A stretch of DNA of 64,000 nt, taken from contig JBQTIR010000020.1 of the NCBI GenBank assembly GCA_052387905.1, positions 89,623-153,622 on the forward strand, given 5' to 3'. Shown here piece by piece: positions 42,627 to 50,694 of this stretch; the first letter of the stretch is position 1, and each line of letters starts with the position of its first letter. The notes under the pieces were generated by a model. The model made no database searches and was not told the DNA's origin. It worked only from the letters and a program-made list of their open reading frames with translations. Made by a program: the position numbers and the translations under genes. The DNA comes from JBQTII01 sp052387905. GTDB taxonomy: Bacteria; Actinomycetota; Actinomycetes; Sporichthyales; Sporichthyaceae.

Positions 42627-43069
42627 ATCGCGAAGTGTTCCAGGTCGACCTCGAAACCGGCCTCGGCCCGCACATGCTTCACCAGCTCGCCCGCTACGTC
42701 GGCCTCGATCTGGGTCACCGTCTCGCAGTCCCGGCAGACCAGGTGCAGATGAGCGTCATGGCCGGCCGGGTGGTAGGACGGCGCACCGTGACCGAGGTGC
42801 GCGTGCCGGACCAAATCGAGGGACTCCAGCAGTTCCAGGGTTCGATACACCGTCGAGATGTTGACCCCGCTAGCGGTCTGCTGCACCCGGGCGCAGACCT
42901 GATCCGGAGTGGCATGCCCGAGCACGGACACCGCCTCCAGAACCAGTTCCCGTTGCGGGGTGAGCCGGTACCCCTTCGCCCGAAGCTGCGCACGCCAATC
43001 CGGGGCGACCGGCGGGTGGGCCCCGTCGGCGACGAAGGAGGCGTTCGCAGTGTCTGGGTGCTTGCTCAT
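42572..43069 (-). CDS. Fur-family metal-dependent regulator
   Basis: 165 residues from the ATG at 43067-43069. The winged helix contains KGYRLTPQRELVLEAVSVLG and NISTVYRTLELLESLDLV; the metal domain has HDAHLHLVCRDC and the second Cys pair CRSC for structural zinc. Could be FurB/Zur-like or Fur; sequence alone does not decide. Its start overlaps the nitrobindin-like gene stop (ATGA, 43066-43069). Confidence 0.93.
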   Translation of the reverse strand: MSKHPDTANASFVADGAHPPVAPDWRAQLRAKGYRLTPQRELVLEAVSVLGHATPDQVCARVQQTASGVNISTVYRTLELLESLDLVRHAHLGHGAPSYHPAGHDAHLHLVCRDCETVTQIEADVAGELVKHVRAEAGFEVDLEHFAIYGRCRSCARSKELGSGK

Positions 43070-43557
43070 GCGCGTTTGAGCGCCGCGGAGACGTGCGGCT
43101 GCAGCGGCTGGCCCATCGCCTCCATCTCGTAGACCCACATCAGCTCACCGTTGACCAGGCCGTACATCCGGTGCCCACGCCGGTAGTCCTTGGCGCTCTC
43201 CACCTTGACGACCTTGGTGGTCGCGATCTCGATCCGCGGGCCGCGGATCTCACCGCCAAGGGCCTCCAGGAAGCCCGTCGGATGGGTCAGCAGTACCTCC
43301 AGGCTCTTGTCCTCCTGAGGACGCCAGAACCCGGTCTCCATGTTCAGCGGACCGAGTTTGGTGCCGTCCGGGGCGATCTCCCAGGTGCGCGAGAGGTAGT
43401 GCAGGAACGGCTTGCCGTTCTGGCTGAACTCGATGCGCTGACCGAAGAGCTTGCGATCGATCGTCGGGTACTCCACGACGCCTTCCCCCTCCCACGCGCC
43501 GAGCACGAATGCCAAGGGCATGCAGAGGGGATGCAGATTCGGGGGGATCTCGAACAC
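43066..43557 (-). CDS. nitrobindin-like / FABP-like heme-binding beta-barrel protein
   Basis: 163 residues. LGAWEGEGVVEYPTI (GxWxGxG) at the start, FLHYLSRTWEI, METGFWRP and HPTGFLEALGG define the THAP4/nitrobindin-like 10-stranded barrel (DUF1794; Rv0813c). Nitrobindins bind ferric haem and handle NO or peroxynitrite; the C-terminal His expected as haem ligand may be in QPHVSAALKRA. Overlaps and precedes fur. Confidence 0.88.
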   Translation of the reverse strand: MFEIPPNLHPLCMPLAFVLGAWEGEGVVEYPTIDRKLFGQRIEFSQNGKPFLHYLSRTWEIAPDGTKLGPLNMETGFWRPQEDKSLEVLLTHPTGFLEALGGEIRGPRIEIATTKVVKVESAKDYRRGHRMYGLVNGELMWVYEMEAMGQPLQPHVSAALKRA

Positions 43558-43567
43558 GGCGCCGAGT

Positions 43568-44290
43568 TTAGGGGGCTGGCTGCAGGAACACGTTGCTGCC
43601 GGTGAAGGTGAATTCGATCCCGTTCGCCGTCGGGTTCAGCGTGATCTTCAGACCTGTGGGGATGTCGCGGAGCCGGATGCGGATCTCCGGGATCTGCCGA
43701 GCCGCTGCCGCGGCGGTCTCGTCGTCCACGCCGGTGCTGGACACCTTCTCCGGTTTGACGATCAGCACGTTGCCCTCGATCCGCGGGCGACCGGCCGCCG
43801 AAGCCGAGAACGTGCGGCCCAGGAACTTCACCCCGGCCTTGATCTCGACGAGTCCGTCGCCGCCGAAGCCGACCTCGAGGGGGGCCGCCGCCTCGGACAT
43901 GGCGGGGTAGGTGATCAGGCCGGAGCCGCGCAGGCGCTCGACCTGCACCCCGCCCCCGCTCTGACGCACCCCGTTCAGGTCCGCCTCGATGAGCGCGATG
44001 CGCAGCTGCCCGGCCTTGCCGTCGAGAACCCGGATCGAGACCGAATTGAAGGTGCCGTTCACCAGTTCGGGCAGGAAGGGCACTGCGCCGAGGTCGACCA
44101 TGGGCGATTCCGGGCTGGCGAGCTCGTTCTGGATCCGGTCGGCAATCACGCGCTCGACGGCGTACTGCCCCCCGCGATCACCGACGACGACCAGCGTCAG
44201 GACGACGACGAGGAGAATCCACGGCCACCGCCGCCGACGGCGGGCCGGCGCACCCCCCGCCCCATCCTGGGACCAACTCATGGCGCTCAT
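43568..44290 (-). CDS. DUF2993 (LmeA-like) membrane-anchored protein
   Basis: 240 residues. Basic N-terminus (ARRRRRWPW) and one transmembrane segment (ILLVVVLTLVVV), then a periplasm-facing DUF2993 domain: VERVIADRIQNELASPESPM, FLPELVNGTFNSVSIRV, then PTANGIEFTFTGSNVFL. LmeA in mycobacteria supports lipomannan maturation; related domains bind lipids. Equivalent to Rv0817c, next to glnR and mshD there as here. Its ATG overlaps the stop of the upstream membrane gene by 4 bp. Confidence 0.85.
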   Translation of the reverse strand: MSAMSWSQDGAGGAPARRRRRWPWILLVVVLTLVVVGDRGGQYAVERVIADRIQNELASPESPMVDLGAVPFLPELVNGTFNSVSIRVLDGKAGQLRIALIEADLNGVRQSGGGVQVERLRGSGLITYPAMSEAAAPLEVGFGGDGLVEIKAGVKFLGRTFSASAAGRPRIEGNVLIVKPEKVSSTGVDDETAAAAARQIPEIRIRLRDIPTGLKITLNPTANGIEFTFTGSNVFLQPAP

Positions 44291-45129
44291 CCCACCAGCA
44301 GGCGGCCGAGAACATAGGACGCGGGGGCGGCGAACACCAGGGGCAGCGCGGAATTGAGCATGAGCGCGGCCTCGCCGCTGCGGCGCGCCGCCCGCGTCGC
44401 CGCGCGGCGGGCGGTGCGGGCAGCGGCCCGTCCCCCCGTCGGGGCGCCGACCTCGACCGGTGGAGAAGCCAGATCGTAAAGCGCGTAATCGACCGTGCGC
44501 CGGGCGAGCACGGCCAGCACCGCCGCCGCGAACGCGACGGCCAGCACGTAGGCCAGATCCATCCCGCCGATCAGCGCGCCGGCGCCGACTCCGACGCCCA
44601 CGGCAAGGGCCACCGCGAGAAGATCCGCTGCGGCAGCCGGCAGTCCGGCGGCGAGCACGCTCGCCGCGACCCCGGCGGCGAGGACGGCCACGACGGTCAC
44701 GGCCTCGCCCTCGGTGGCCTCACGTTCGGCGACCAGGGCCGCCGCGAACACGCTCAAGGACACCGCCATCACCGTGGCGGTGAGCCCTGCCGTCAGGCGA
44801 TCGCGGGTGCCCACCCGCAGGAATTGCAGGATCAGAGCAGCGCCGAGGGCCGGCCCGAGCACCCCGGCAAGCGGGCCCAGCGAGATGTCCCCCGCGCGTT
44901 CGAGCATCGCCAGATCGGCCGCAAACCCGGCGGCGACGGCGAGGCCGATCCCGAGATCACGCCCCGGCAGGTCGAGCATGGTGAACCACCCGACGCAGAA
45001 GATGATCTGCACGATCACGACCGCGACCAGCAGAGCGACGGTCCCACCCACGGCGGCGAGCGCCACGAGAGCAGCCAGCCCCAGCGGCGCCAGTCGGGCA
45101 GGCCAGGCCGCTCGGGAGGTCAGCGTGAC
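44287..45129 (-). CDS. polytopic membrane protein of unknown function
   Basis: About 280 residues of mostly Ala/Leu/Val/Gly with about nine hydrophobic segments (LGLAALVALAAVGGTVALLV, VVIVQIIFCVGWFTML, VLAAGVAASVLAAGLPAAAA) and a short basic loop near the end (AARTARRAATRAARRSGEA). No family recognised; similar genes sit beside DUF2993 and MoaD-like genes in actinobacteria. The exact start is unclear: no ATG, GTG or TTG lies in frame near the moaD-like stop, so a CTG at 45121-45123 or a later GTG at 45064-45066 must be considered. The given 5' boundary is approximate. Confidence 0.6.
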   Translation of the reverse strand, partial: VTLTSRAAWPARLAPLGLAALVALAAVGGTVALLVAVVIVQIIFCVGWFTMLDLPGRDLGIGLAVAAGFAADLAMLERAGDISLGPLAGVLGPALGAALILQFLRVGTRDRLTAGLTATVMAVSLSVFAAALVAEREATEGEAVTVVAVLAAGVAASVLAAGLPAAAADLLAVALAVGVGVGAGALIGGMDLAYVLAVAFAAAVLAVLARRTVDYALYDLASPPVEVGAPTGGRAAARTARRAATRAARRSGEAALMLNSALPLVFAAPASYVLGRLLVG

Positions 45130-45380
45130 CCCCCGGCGAACGGCGGCAGCACCTCGACGGTGGCGCCGTCCACGAGCGCGACGTCGTGGTGGGCACGGGT
45201 GCCCACCGGGTCTCCGTCGATCACGAACGAGCAGACACTGATCACCCGGGTGAACTCCGCCGAGTGCCGGGCCCGGGCAGCCTCCAGTGCCTCGTGCAGG
45301 CTGGCCGCCTGGAAAGGCTCGGATTCCACCCCGGCCGCCGCGCGCGCCGCGGCCCAGTACCGAATCGTGCCCCCAGCCAT
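45120..45380 (-). CDS. MoaD/ThiS-family ubiquitin-like sulfur carrier
   Basis: 86 residues from the ATG at 45378-45380: beta-grasp text MAGGTIRYWAAARAAAGVES and VDGATVEVLPPFAGGSR. Family members end in Gly-Gly for thiocarboxylation; here GG is followed by SR, so the last two residues would need removal or the carrier is atypical. Could serve molybdopterin or another sulfur-transfer pathway. Partner genes are not in the window. Confidence 0.8.
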   Translation of the reverse strand: MAGGTIRYWAAARAAAGVESEPFQAASLHEALEAARARHSAEFTRVISVCSFVIDGDPVGTRAHHDVALVDGATVEVLPPFAGGSR

Positions 45381-45574
45381 GCCGTTCCTCCTCGCTACCA
45401 GCGCCACACCAGTCCCACACGAGGGTCCGACGGACCCCAGTGGCCGGCCGACGTGACGCAGGGAACGCTGCGAACTCGCTGCTGCCACCGGTGGTGTGGG
45501 ATTCTTGACTCTAGACGGACATCCCCTGGTCATCGGGGGAGCGCCATCTGACCCTGAGAGGGGAGGCCGCCGCC

Positions 45575-46372
45575 ATGAGTTCGGTCCTGCTGCTCTCCAA
45601 CGCCCCACAGGCTGGTGCGGACGCGCTTCCCGCACTCGGGCTGCTGCTGCACTCCGTCCGCGTCGCCCCCGCCGAGGTGGGTGCGCTGCTGGACACCCCG
45701 CCGGTCGACGCGGTTCTCGTCGACGGTCGCCGGGACCTGCCGCAGGTTCGCGGGCTGTGCCGGTTGATCCGCACGACCGGCGTCGACTGCCCGCTGCTGC
45801 TGATCGCCACCGAGGGCGGCCTGGCGGCGGTCACCGCCGACTGGGGGGTCGACGACGTCATCCTGAACACGGCAGGACCGGCTGAGGTCGAGGCTCGCCT
45901 GCGGCTCGCCATCGGGAAACTGGCCGCGGCCACCGCCGACGAGGGTCCCGACGAGATCCGCAGCGGTGACCTGGTCATCGACGAGGCGACCTACACCGCG
46001 AAGATCCGCAACCGCTTCCTGGACCTGACGTTCAAGGAGTTCGAGTTGCTGAAGTTCCTCGCCCAGCACCCGGGCCGCGTCTTCACCCGCGCCCAGCTGC
46101 TCCAGGAAGTGTGGGGGTATGACTACTTCGGTGGTACCCGCACCGTCGACGTCCACGTCCGGCGGCTGCGCGCCAAGCTCGGCCCGGAGCAGGAATCGCT
46201 GATCGGGACCGTGCGCAACGTCGGCTACCGCTTCGTGGTGCCCAACTCGCCCTCGGGCCGCGGCGGCGACCTCGTCGACGTCGACCTTCCTGATGATGCG
46301 GAAGACGGCGCCCCGGCAGCTGCGACGGCGCCGGCGATCTCCGAGTCCAGAGGCGGCGGCGGGCCGGCTTGA
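45575..46372 (+). CDS. glnR: GlnR-type orphan response regulator (nitrogen)
   Basis: 265 residues. Atypical receiver (MSSVLLLSNAPQAGADALPA start without the usual acidic pair, Asp in AVLVDGRRD) and a typical OmpR winged helix: DLTFKEFELLKFLAQHPG, TRTVDVHVRRLRAKLGPEQ, NVGYRFVVP. GlnR controls nitrogen assimilation in actinobacteria without a cognate kinase. Adjacent to mshD with overlap, as Rv0818-Rv0819. Its presumed targets would include nirBD, which are in this window. Confidence 0.88.
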   Translation: MSSVLLLSNAPQAGADALPALGLLLHSVRVAPAEVGALLDTPPVDAVLVDGRRDLPQVRGLCRLIRTTGVDCPLLLIATEGGLAAVTADWGVDDVILNTAGPAEVEARLRLAIGKLAAATADEGPDEIRSGDLVIDEATYTAKIRNRFLDLTFKEFELLKFLAQHPGRVFTRAQLLQEVWGYDYFGGTRTVDVHVRRLRAKLGPEQESLIGTVRNVGYRFVVPNSPSGRGGDLVDVDLPDDAEDGAPAAATAPAISESRGGGGPA

Positions 46373-47286
46373 GCCAGCTGGAGGCGATTGCCGGGTCACT
46401 CGACGGCCCGGCCCGGGAGCGGATCGCCGAACTCGATGCTGCGGTGACCGCGGCGGACGGGCGCTCGCCCTGGACGGAGGCCGGGCGCCTCGCGCTGGCC
46501 GCCGGGCTCCCCGACGTCACCCACCTGCTGCTGTCCGAGCACGCGGGCGCGCTGCTCGCGTACGCGCAGATCGACCCCGCGGGCACCGTCGAACTCGGGG
46601 TGCATCCCGCCCACCGCCGACGCGGCCTGGGCACCGCCGTGCTGCGAGCCGCGCGGACTGCGTCCCCAGTGCCGGTGCGGGTGTGGTCGCACGGGATGCA
46701 CCCGGGGGCAGCGCCGCTGGCCGAGGCCGCCGGCCTGGTTGAGATCCGCGAGCTGTGGCGGATGCGCCGCCCTCTCCCCCTGGAGCCCGAGTTCGATCCA
46801 CCGGGGCCCGTCGCGCTCCCACCCGGGGTCAGCGTGCGCGCGTTCATTCCCGGTACGGACGACGCGCAGTGGCTACGGGTGAACGCCGCAGCCTTCGCCC
46901 AGCATGGCGAGCAGGGCAGGCTGGGCCCGGCCGACCTCGCGGCGCGAATCGCCGCGGGCTGGTTCGACCCGTCGGGTTTCTTCCTGGCCTTCCGTGGCGC
47001 CGACCTCATCGGCTTCCACTGGACGAAGGAACATGCGGCCACCGAGGCCGAGCCGGCAGCGGGGGAGATCTACGTGCTGGGCGTCGACCCGGGGGCCCAC
47101 AGCGGCGGTCTGGGTCGGGCCCTGTCCCGGATCGGGCTGCGCCACCTGGCGGCCGCCGGGCTGGACAGCGTCCTGCTCTACGTCGACGCCGACAACGCCG
47201 CCGCGATCCGGGTGTACACCCGTCTGGGTTTTTACACCGAGGCCACGTCGGTCATGTACGCGGACTCCGGGCCCGGGCAAACCTGA
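46369..47286 (+). CDS. mshD: mycothiol synthase MshD
   Basis: 305 residues from a TTG at 46369 overlapping the glnR stop by 4 bp (TTGA). Two GNAT domains: ELGVHPAHRRRGLGTAVL in the first, YVLGVDPGAHSGGLGRALSR in the second, with LYVDADNAAAIRVYTRLGF near the end. It acetylates the cysteinyl amine of the pseudodisaccharide in the last step of mycothiol synthesis. Confidence 0.94.
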   Translation: MSQLEAIAGSLDGPARERIAELDAAVTAADGRSPWTEAGRLALAAGLPDVTHLLLSEHAGALLAYAQIDPAGTVELGVHPAHRRRGLGTAVLRAARTASPVPVRVWSHGMHPGAAPLAEAAGLVEIRELWRMRRPLPLEPEFDPPGPVALPPGVSVRAFIPGTDDAQWLRVNAAAFAQHGEQGRLGPADLAARIAAGWFDPSGFFLAFRGADLIGFHWTKEHAATEAEPAAGEIYVLGVDPGAHSGGLGRALSRIGLRHLAAAGLDSVLLYVDADNAAAIRVYTRLGFYTEATSVMYADSGPGQT

Positions 47287-47332
47287 GCGAGGCGGGCCAT
47301 AGTGCGCGACGGCACCGCCGGTCAGTGATCCA

Positions 47333-47365
47333 GGTCACCCGGCGGCCACCTGCAGTTCACCTCGC
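47333..47365 (+). promoter_or_regulatory. PHO box (three 11-bp direct repeat units) upstream of ppk
   Basis: GGTCACCCGGC (47333-47343), GGCCACCTGCA (47344-47354) and GTTCACCTCGC (47355-47365) follow each other without gaps, 17 bp before the ppk ATG. Units 1 and 3 fit the actinobacterial PHO-box pattern G(G/T)TCAYYY closely. Confidence 0.65.
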
Positions 47366-47382
47366 CTTGTCACAATCAGCCC

Positions 47383-49518
47383 ATGACCGTCCGGGCAGAA
47401 CCCGCCGAGTGGAGCGTGCTCGGTACCGCAATGCGTCCGCTGCCTGGGCTGGAACTACCGCCGGACCGCTTCCTGGACCGCGAGGCGAGCTGGCTGGAGT
47501 TCAACCAGCGGGTCATCCAGCTCGCGGAGGACCGCAGCGTGCCGCTGCTGGAGCGCGCGCGCTTCCTCGCGATCTTCGCCTCCAACCTCGATGAGTTCTT
47601 CATGGTCCGGGTCGCGGGCCTCAAGCGCCGGATCGCGGCCGGGGTCGCCGTCACCTCCGCCAGCGGGCACCAGCCGCGGGAGATCCTCGATCAGATCTGG
47701 GCACGCGCTTCCGAGCTGGCCCAGCGCAACGCGGTCTGCTTCCGCGAGGACGTACTGCCGCGGCTGCGTGAAGCCGGCATCGAGATCCTGCGCTGGGAGC
47801 AGCTCACCCCGGCCGAGACCGAGAACCTGCACCAGCTCTTCTCCGACCGGGTGTTCGCGGTCCTCACTCCGCTGGCGGTCGACCCGGCCCACCCCTTCCC
47901 CTACATCTCCGGGCTCTCGCTGAACCTGGCCGTGTTGGTGCGCAACCCGGCCACCGGCCGGGAGAACTTCGCGCGGGTCAAGGTGCCGCCGATCCTGCCG
48001 CGCTTCGTCGCCGCCTCGGCACAGCGCTACGTCCCCCTCGAGGACGTGATCGCTGCCCACCTGCACGAGTTGTTCCCCGGGATGGAGATCGAGGCCCACC
48101 ACACCTTCCGGGTGACCCGCAATGAGGACTTCGAGGTCGAGGAGGACGACGCCGAGAACCTCCTTCAAGCCATCGAACGGGAACTGACGAGGCGTCGGTT
48201 CGGCCCGCCGGTGCGCTTGGAGGTCGAGGAGGACATCGATCCGCACGTGCTCGATCTGCTGGTGCGCGAACTCGACATCAGCCCCGCCGAGGTCACCGCC
48301 CTGCCCGGACCGATCGATCTGTCAGGTCTGCACGCAATCGCCGACCTGGACCGCGCCGAGTTGAAGTACGCCGCGTTCCTGCCCGCGACGCACCCCCACC
48401 TGGCCGCGGTCGAGACCGCCAAGGCCGCGGACATCTTCGCGGCGGTGCGTGAACGCGAGGTGCTGCTGCACCACCCCTACGACTCCTTTTCCACCAGCGT
48501 GCAGGCCTTCATCGAGCAGGCCGCCGCCGACCCGGCAGTGCTCGCGATCAAACAGACGCTGTACCGCACCAGCGGCGACTCCCCGATCATCGACGCGTTG
48601 ATCGACGCCGCCGAGGCCGGCAAGCAGGTCGTCGTGCTCGTCGAACTCAAGGCACGCTTCGACGAGCAGGCCAACATCGCCTGGGCACGCAAACTGGAAC
48701 AGGCCGGCTGCCACGTCGTCTACGGCCAGGTGGGCCTCAAGACCCACTGCAAGCTCGCGCTGGTGGTGCGCGAGGAGGGCGAACGGCTGCGCCGGTACTG
48801 CCACATCGGAACCGGCAACTATCACCCCCGGACCGCCCGGCTGTATGAGGACCTGGGGCTGCTCACCAGCGACCCGGTCGTCACCTCCGACGTCGCGAAT
48901 CTGTTCAACCAGCTCTCCGGGTACGCCCGCGGGACCTCCTACAACCGCCTGCTGGTGGCGCCGAACTCGGTGCGTGACGGCATCATCGAACGCATCGAGA
49001 ACGAGGTCGGCCACCACCTGGCCGGCCGGCCCGCGCGGGTACGGATCAAGGTCAATTCGCTGGTGGACGAGGCGATCATCGACGCGCTGTACCAGGCGTC
49101 GATGACCGGCGTGGAGATCGACATCTGGACCCGCGGCATCTGCGCGCTACGTCCCAGGGTCCCCGGACTGTCCGAGACGATCAGGGTCCGCAGCATCCTC
49201 GGGCGCTTCCTGGAGCACTCCCGACTGTTCTGCTTCCACGACGGCGGGACCCCGCAGGTCTGGATCGGCAGCGCGGACATGATGCACCGCAACCTGGACC
49301 GCCGGGTCGAGGCGCTGGTCCGGCTGGAGAGCCCGGATCACCTGCGGGAACTCGACGCCCTGTTCGATCTTGCGTTCTCCCCGGACACCGCGAGCTGGCA
49401 CCTGGACTCCTACGGAATGTGGACGCGGCGGCACCTGAGCGCGGACGGCTCACCCCTGATGGACCTTCAGGAATACCTGATCACCGTCAAGGCGCGGCGG
49501 CGCGGCGAGAGCGAATGA
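47383..49518 (+). CDS. ppk: polyphosphate kinase 1
   Basis: 711 residues. PPK1 domains in order: N-terminal (FLDREASWLEFNQRVIQLAE), head, and two catalytic C domains with the His motifs GLKTHCKLALVV and CHIGTGNYHPRTARLYED and the Arg/Lys-rich LYRTSGDSPIIDALIDAAEA. It reversibly polymerises ATP gamma-phosphate into polyphosphate on the inner membrane side. PHO-box-like repeats precede it and a CHAD polyphosphate-binding protein gene overlaps its end, so storage and phosphate uptake appear co-regulated. Confidence 0.96.
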   Translation: MTVRAEPAEWSVLGTAMRPLPGLELPPDRFLDREASWLEFNQRVIQLAEDRSVPLLERARFLAIFASNLDEFFMVRVAGLKRRIAAGVAVTSASGHQPREILDQIWARASELAQRNAVCFREDVLPRLREAGIEILRWEQLTPAETENLHQLFSDRVFAVLTPLAVDPAHPFPYISGLSLNLAVLVRNPATGRENFARVKVPPILPRFVAASAQRYVPLEDVIAAHLHELFPGMEIEAHHTFRVTRNEDFEVEEDDAENLLQAIERELTRRRFGPPVRLEVEEDIDPHVLDLLVRELDISPAEVTALPGPIDLSGLHAIADLDRAELKYAAFLPATHPHLAAVETAKAADIFAAVREREVLLHHPYDSFSTSVQAFIEQAAADPAVLAIKQTLYRTSGDSPIIDALIDAAEAGKQVVVLVELKARFDEQANIAWARKLEQAGCHVVYGQVGLKTHCKLALVVREEGERLRRYCHIGTGNYHPRTARLYEDLGLLTSDPVVTSDVANLFNQLSGYARGTSYNRLLVAPNSVRDGIIERIENEVGHHLAGRPARVRIKVNSLVDEAIIDALYQASMTGVEIDIWTRGICALRPRVPGLSETIRVRSILGRFLEHSRLFCFHDGGTPQVWIGSADMMHRNLDRRVEALVRLESPDHLRELDALFDLAFSPDTASWHLDSYGMWTRRHLSADGSPLMDLQEYLITVKARRRGESE

Positions 49519-50549
49519 GTGCCCCGGCCCCGGCGGCCGATCCCCCACCGCGGACCTGGCCCGACGAGTTCGAGCTACCGGACCCGGCCGGCCCGGACGA
49601 CCCCACTGCGACGGCAATCGGATGGATCGTCAGTTCCCGTACCCGAAAGGTGCACCGGGCAGAGCATCGGATGCGGACCGGAGATGGCGACGGGGTCCGC
49701 AAGATGCGCATCGCGACCAGGCGCCTGCGCAGCGACCTACGCACCCTGCGGCCGCTGCTCGACGAGGACTGGGCGCGCGCCCTGAGCCGCGACCTGGGAG
49801 ACCTCGCGGACGCGCTCGGTGGCGTGCGGGACCGGGAGGTGCTCGCCGCCCGCCTGGACCACGATCTCGCGAGGATTGCGCCGGGGGCCCATGTGGGCGC
49901 GACCCGCGCGTACCTGCACGGCCTGCTCGGCGGTCCGGACGCCGCACCGCCCGCCGCCGGGCTCACCACCCTGGACACGACGGGATACACGGATCTGCGG
50001 GCTCGATTGGCCGACGCCCGGGCGGCACCACGACTGCTCACCCAGACCGCGAAACCGTGCGCGGAGGTGCTGCCGCCGCTGGTGGAACGGACCTGTCGCC
50101 GGCTGGCGAAGGCGGTGCGCCGGCTGCCGATGGACCCGCCGTCCGGCGCCCTCGACCCGGCGACTGACGGCGCCTGGCACGCCGCGCGCATCGACGCCAA
50201 ACGCGCCCGTTACGCCGCAGATGCGGTGATACCGGTCTTCGGCGCACCGGCAGCGGACCTGGCCTCGATTCTCACCGAGGTCACCCGCTGCCTGGGCGAG
50301 CACCAGGACGCCTCGGTCGCCGCCGAGGGCGCCCTCGCCCTGGCGGCGGAGCCCGAGATCCCCGCTGCCGTCGCACTGGGCCTGGGACTGCTCTACGGCG
50401 TCGAACGCCACGCCGTCGTCACTGCGCGTGCCCGCTTCCGCACGCTCTGGCCCCAGGTCGGGCCCACCGTCGAGGCCTTCGCGCAATGTGGGCGTGACCT
50501 GCGCCAACCGACCCGGAAGCCGGCCACCCGGACGGACGTCAACAGTTAA
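49515..50549 (+). CDS. CHAD-domain protein (polyphosphate-associated)
   Basis: 344 residues from the ATG at 49515, overlapping the ppk stop by 4 bp. Two CHAD helical bundles: first half VRKMRIATRRLRSDLRTLRP, second half WHAARIDAKRARYAADAV. CHAD domains bind polyphosphate through basic residues and often locate to polyphosphate granules. Unusually, the first half has Arg where most CHAD domains have the conserved His (VHxMR); the second-half His is kept. Translational coupling to ppk supports a granule role. Confidence 0.9.
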   Translation: MSAPAPAADPPPRTWPDEFELPDPAGPDDPTATAIGWIVSSRTRKVHRAEHRMRTGDGDGVRKMRIATRRLRSDLRTLRPLLDEDWARALSRDLGDLADALGGVRDREVLAARLDHDLARIAPGAHVGATRAYLHGLLGGPDAAPPAAGLTTLDTTGYTDLRARLADARAAPRLLTQTAKPCAEVLPPLVERTCRRLAKAVRRLPMDPPSGALDPATDGAWHAARIDAKRARYAADAVIPVFGAPAADLASILTEVTRCLGEHQDASVAAEGALALAAEPEIPAAVALGLGLLYGVERHAVVTARARFRTLWPQVGPTVEAFAQCGRDLRQPTRKPATRTDVNS

Positions 50550-50578
50550 CGGATGCCTCTACCGATCCGGCATCTGGG

Positions 50579-50600
50579 GTTCACCTTCCGTTCATCCGCG
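50579..50600 (+). promoter_or_regulatory. PHO box upstream of pstS
   Basis: GTTCACCTTCC (50579-50589) and GTTCATCCGCG (50590-50600) are adjacent 11-bp direct units, followed by a weaker third (TCTCCTTCCCT). The site lies 94 bp before the pstS ATG and matches the pattern before ppk and phoU. Confidence 0.65.
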
Positions 50601-50694
50601 TCTCCTTCCCTAAGGACGAAGGGCCATCGAGGTCTTTCACTGACCGGCGCCGCGCGGCACCCGCGAGGCGACCCGACCTGAAGGGCCCTCCCTG

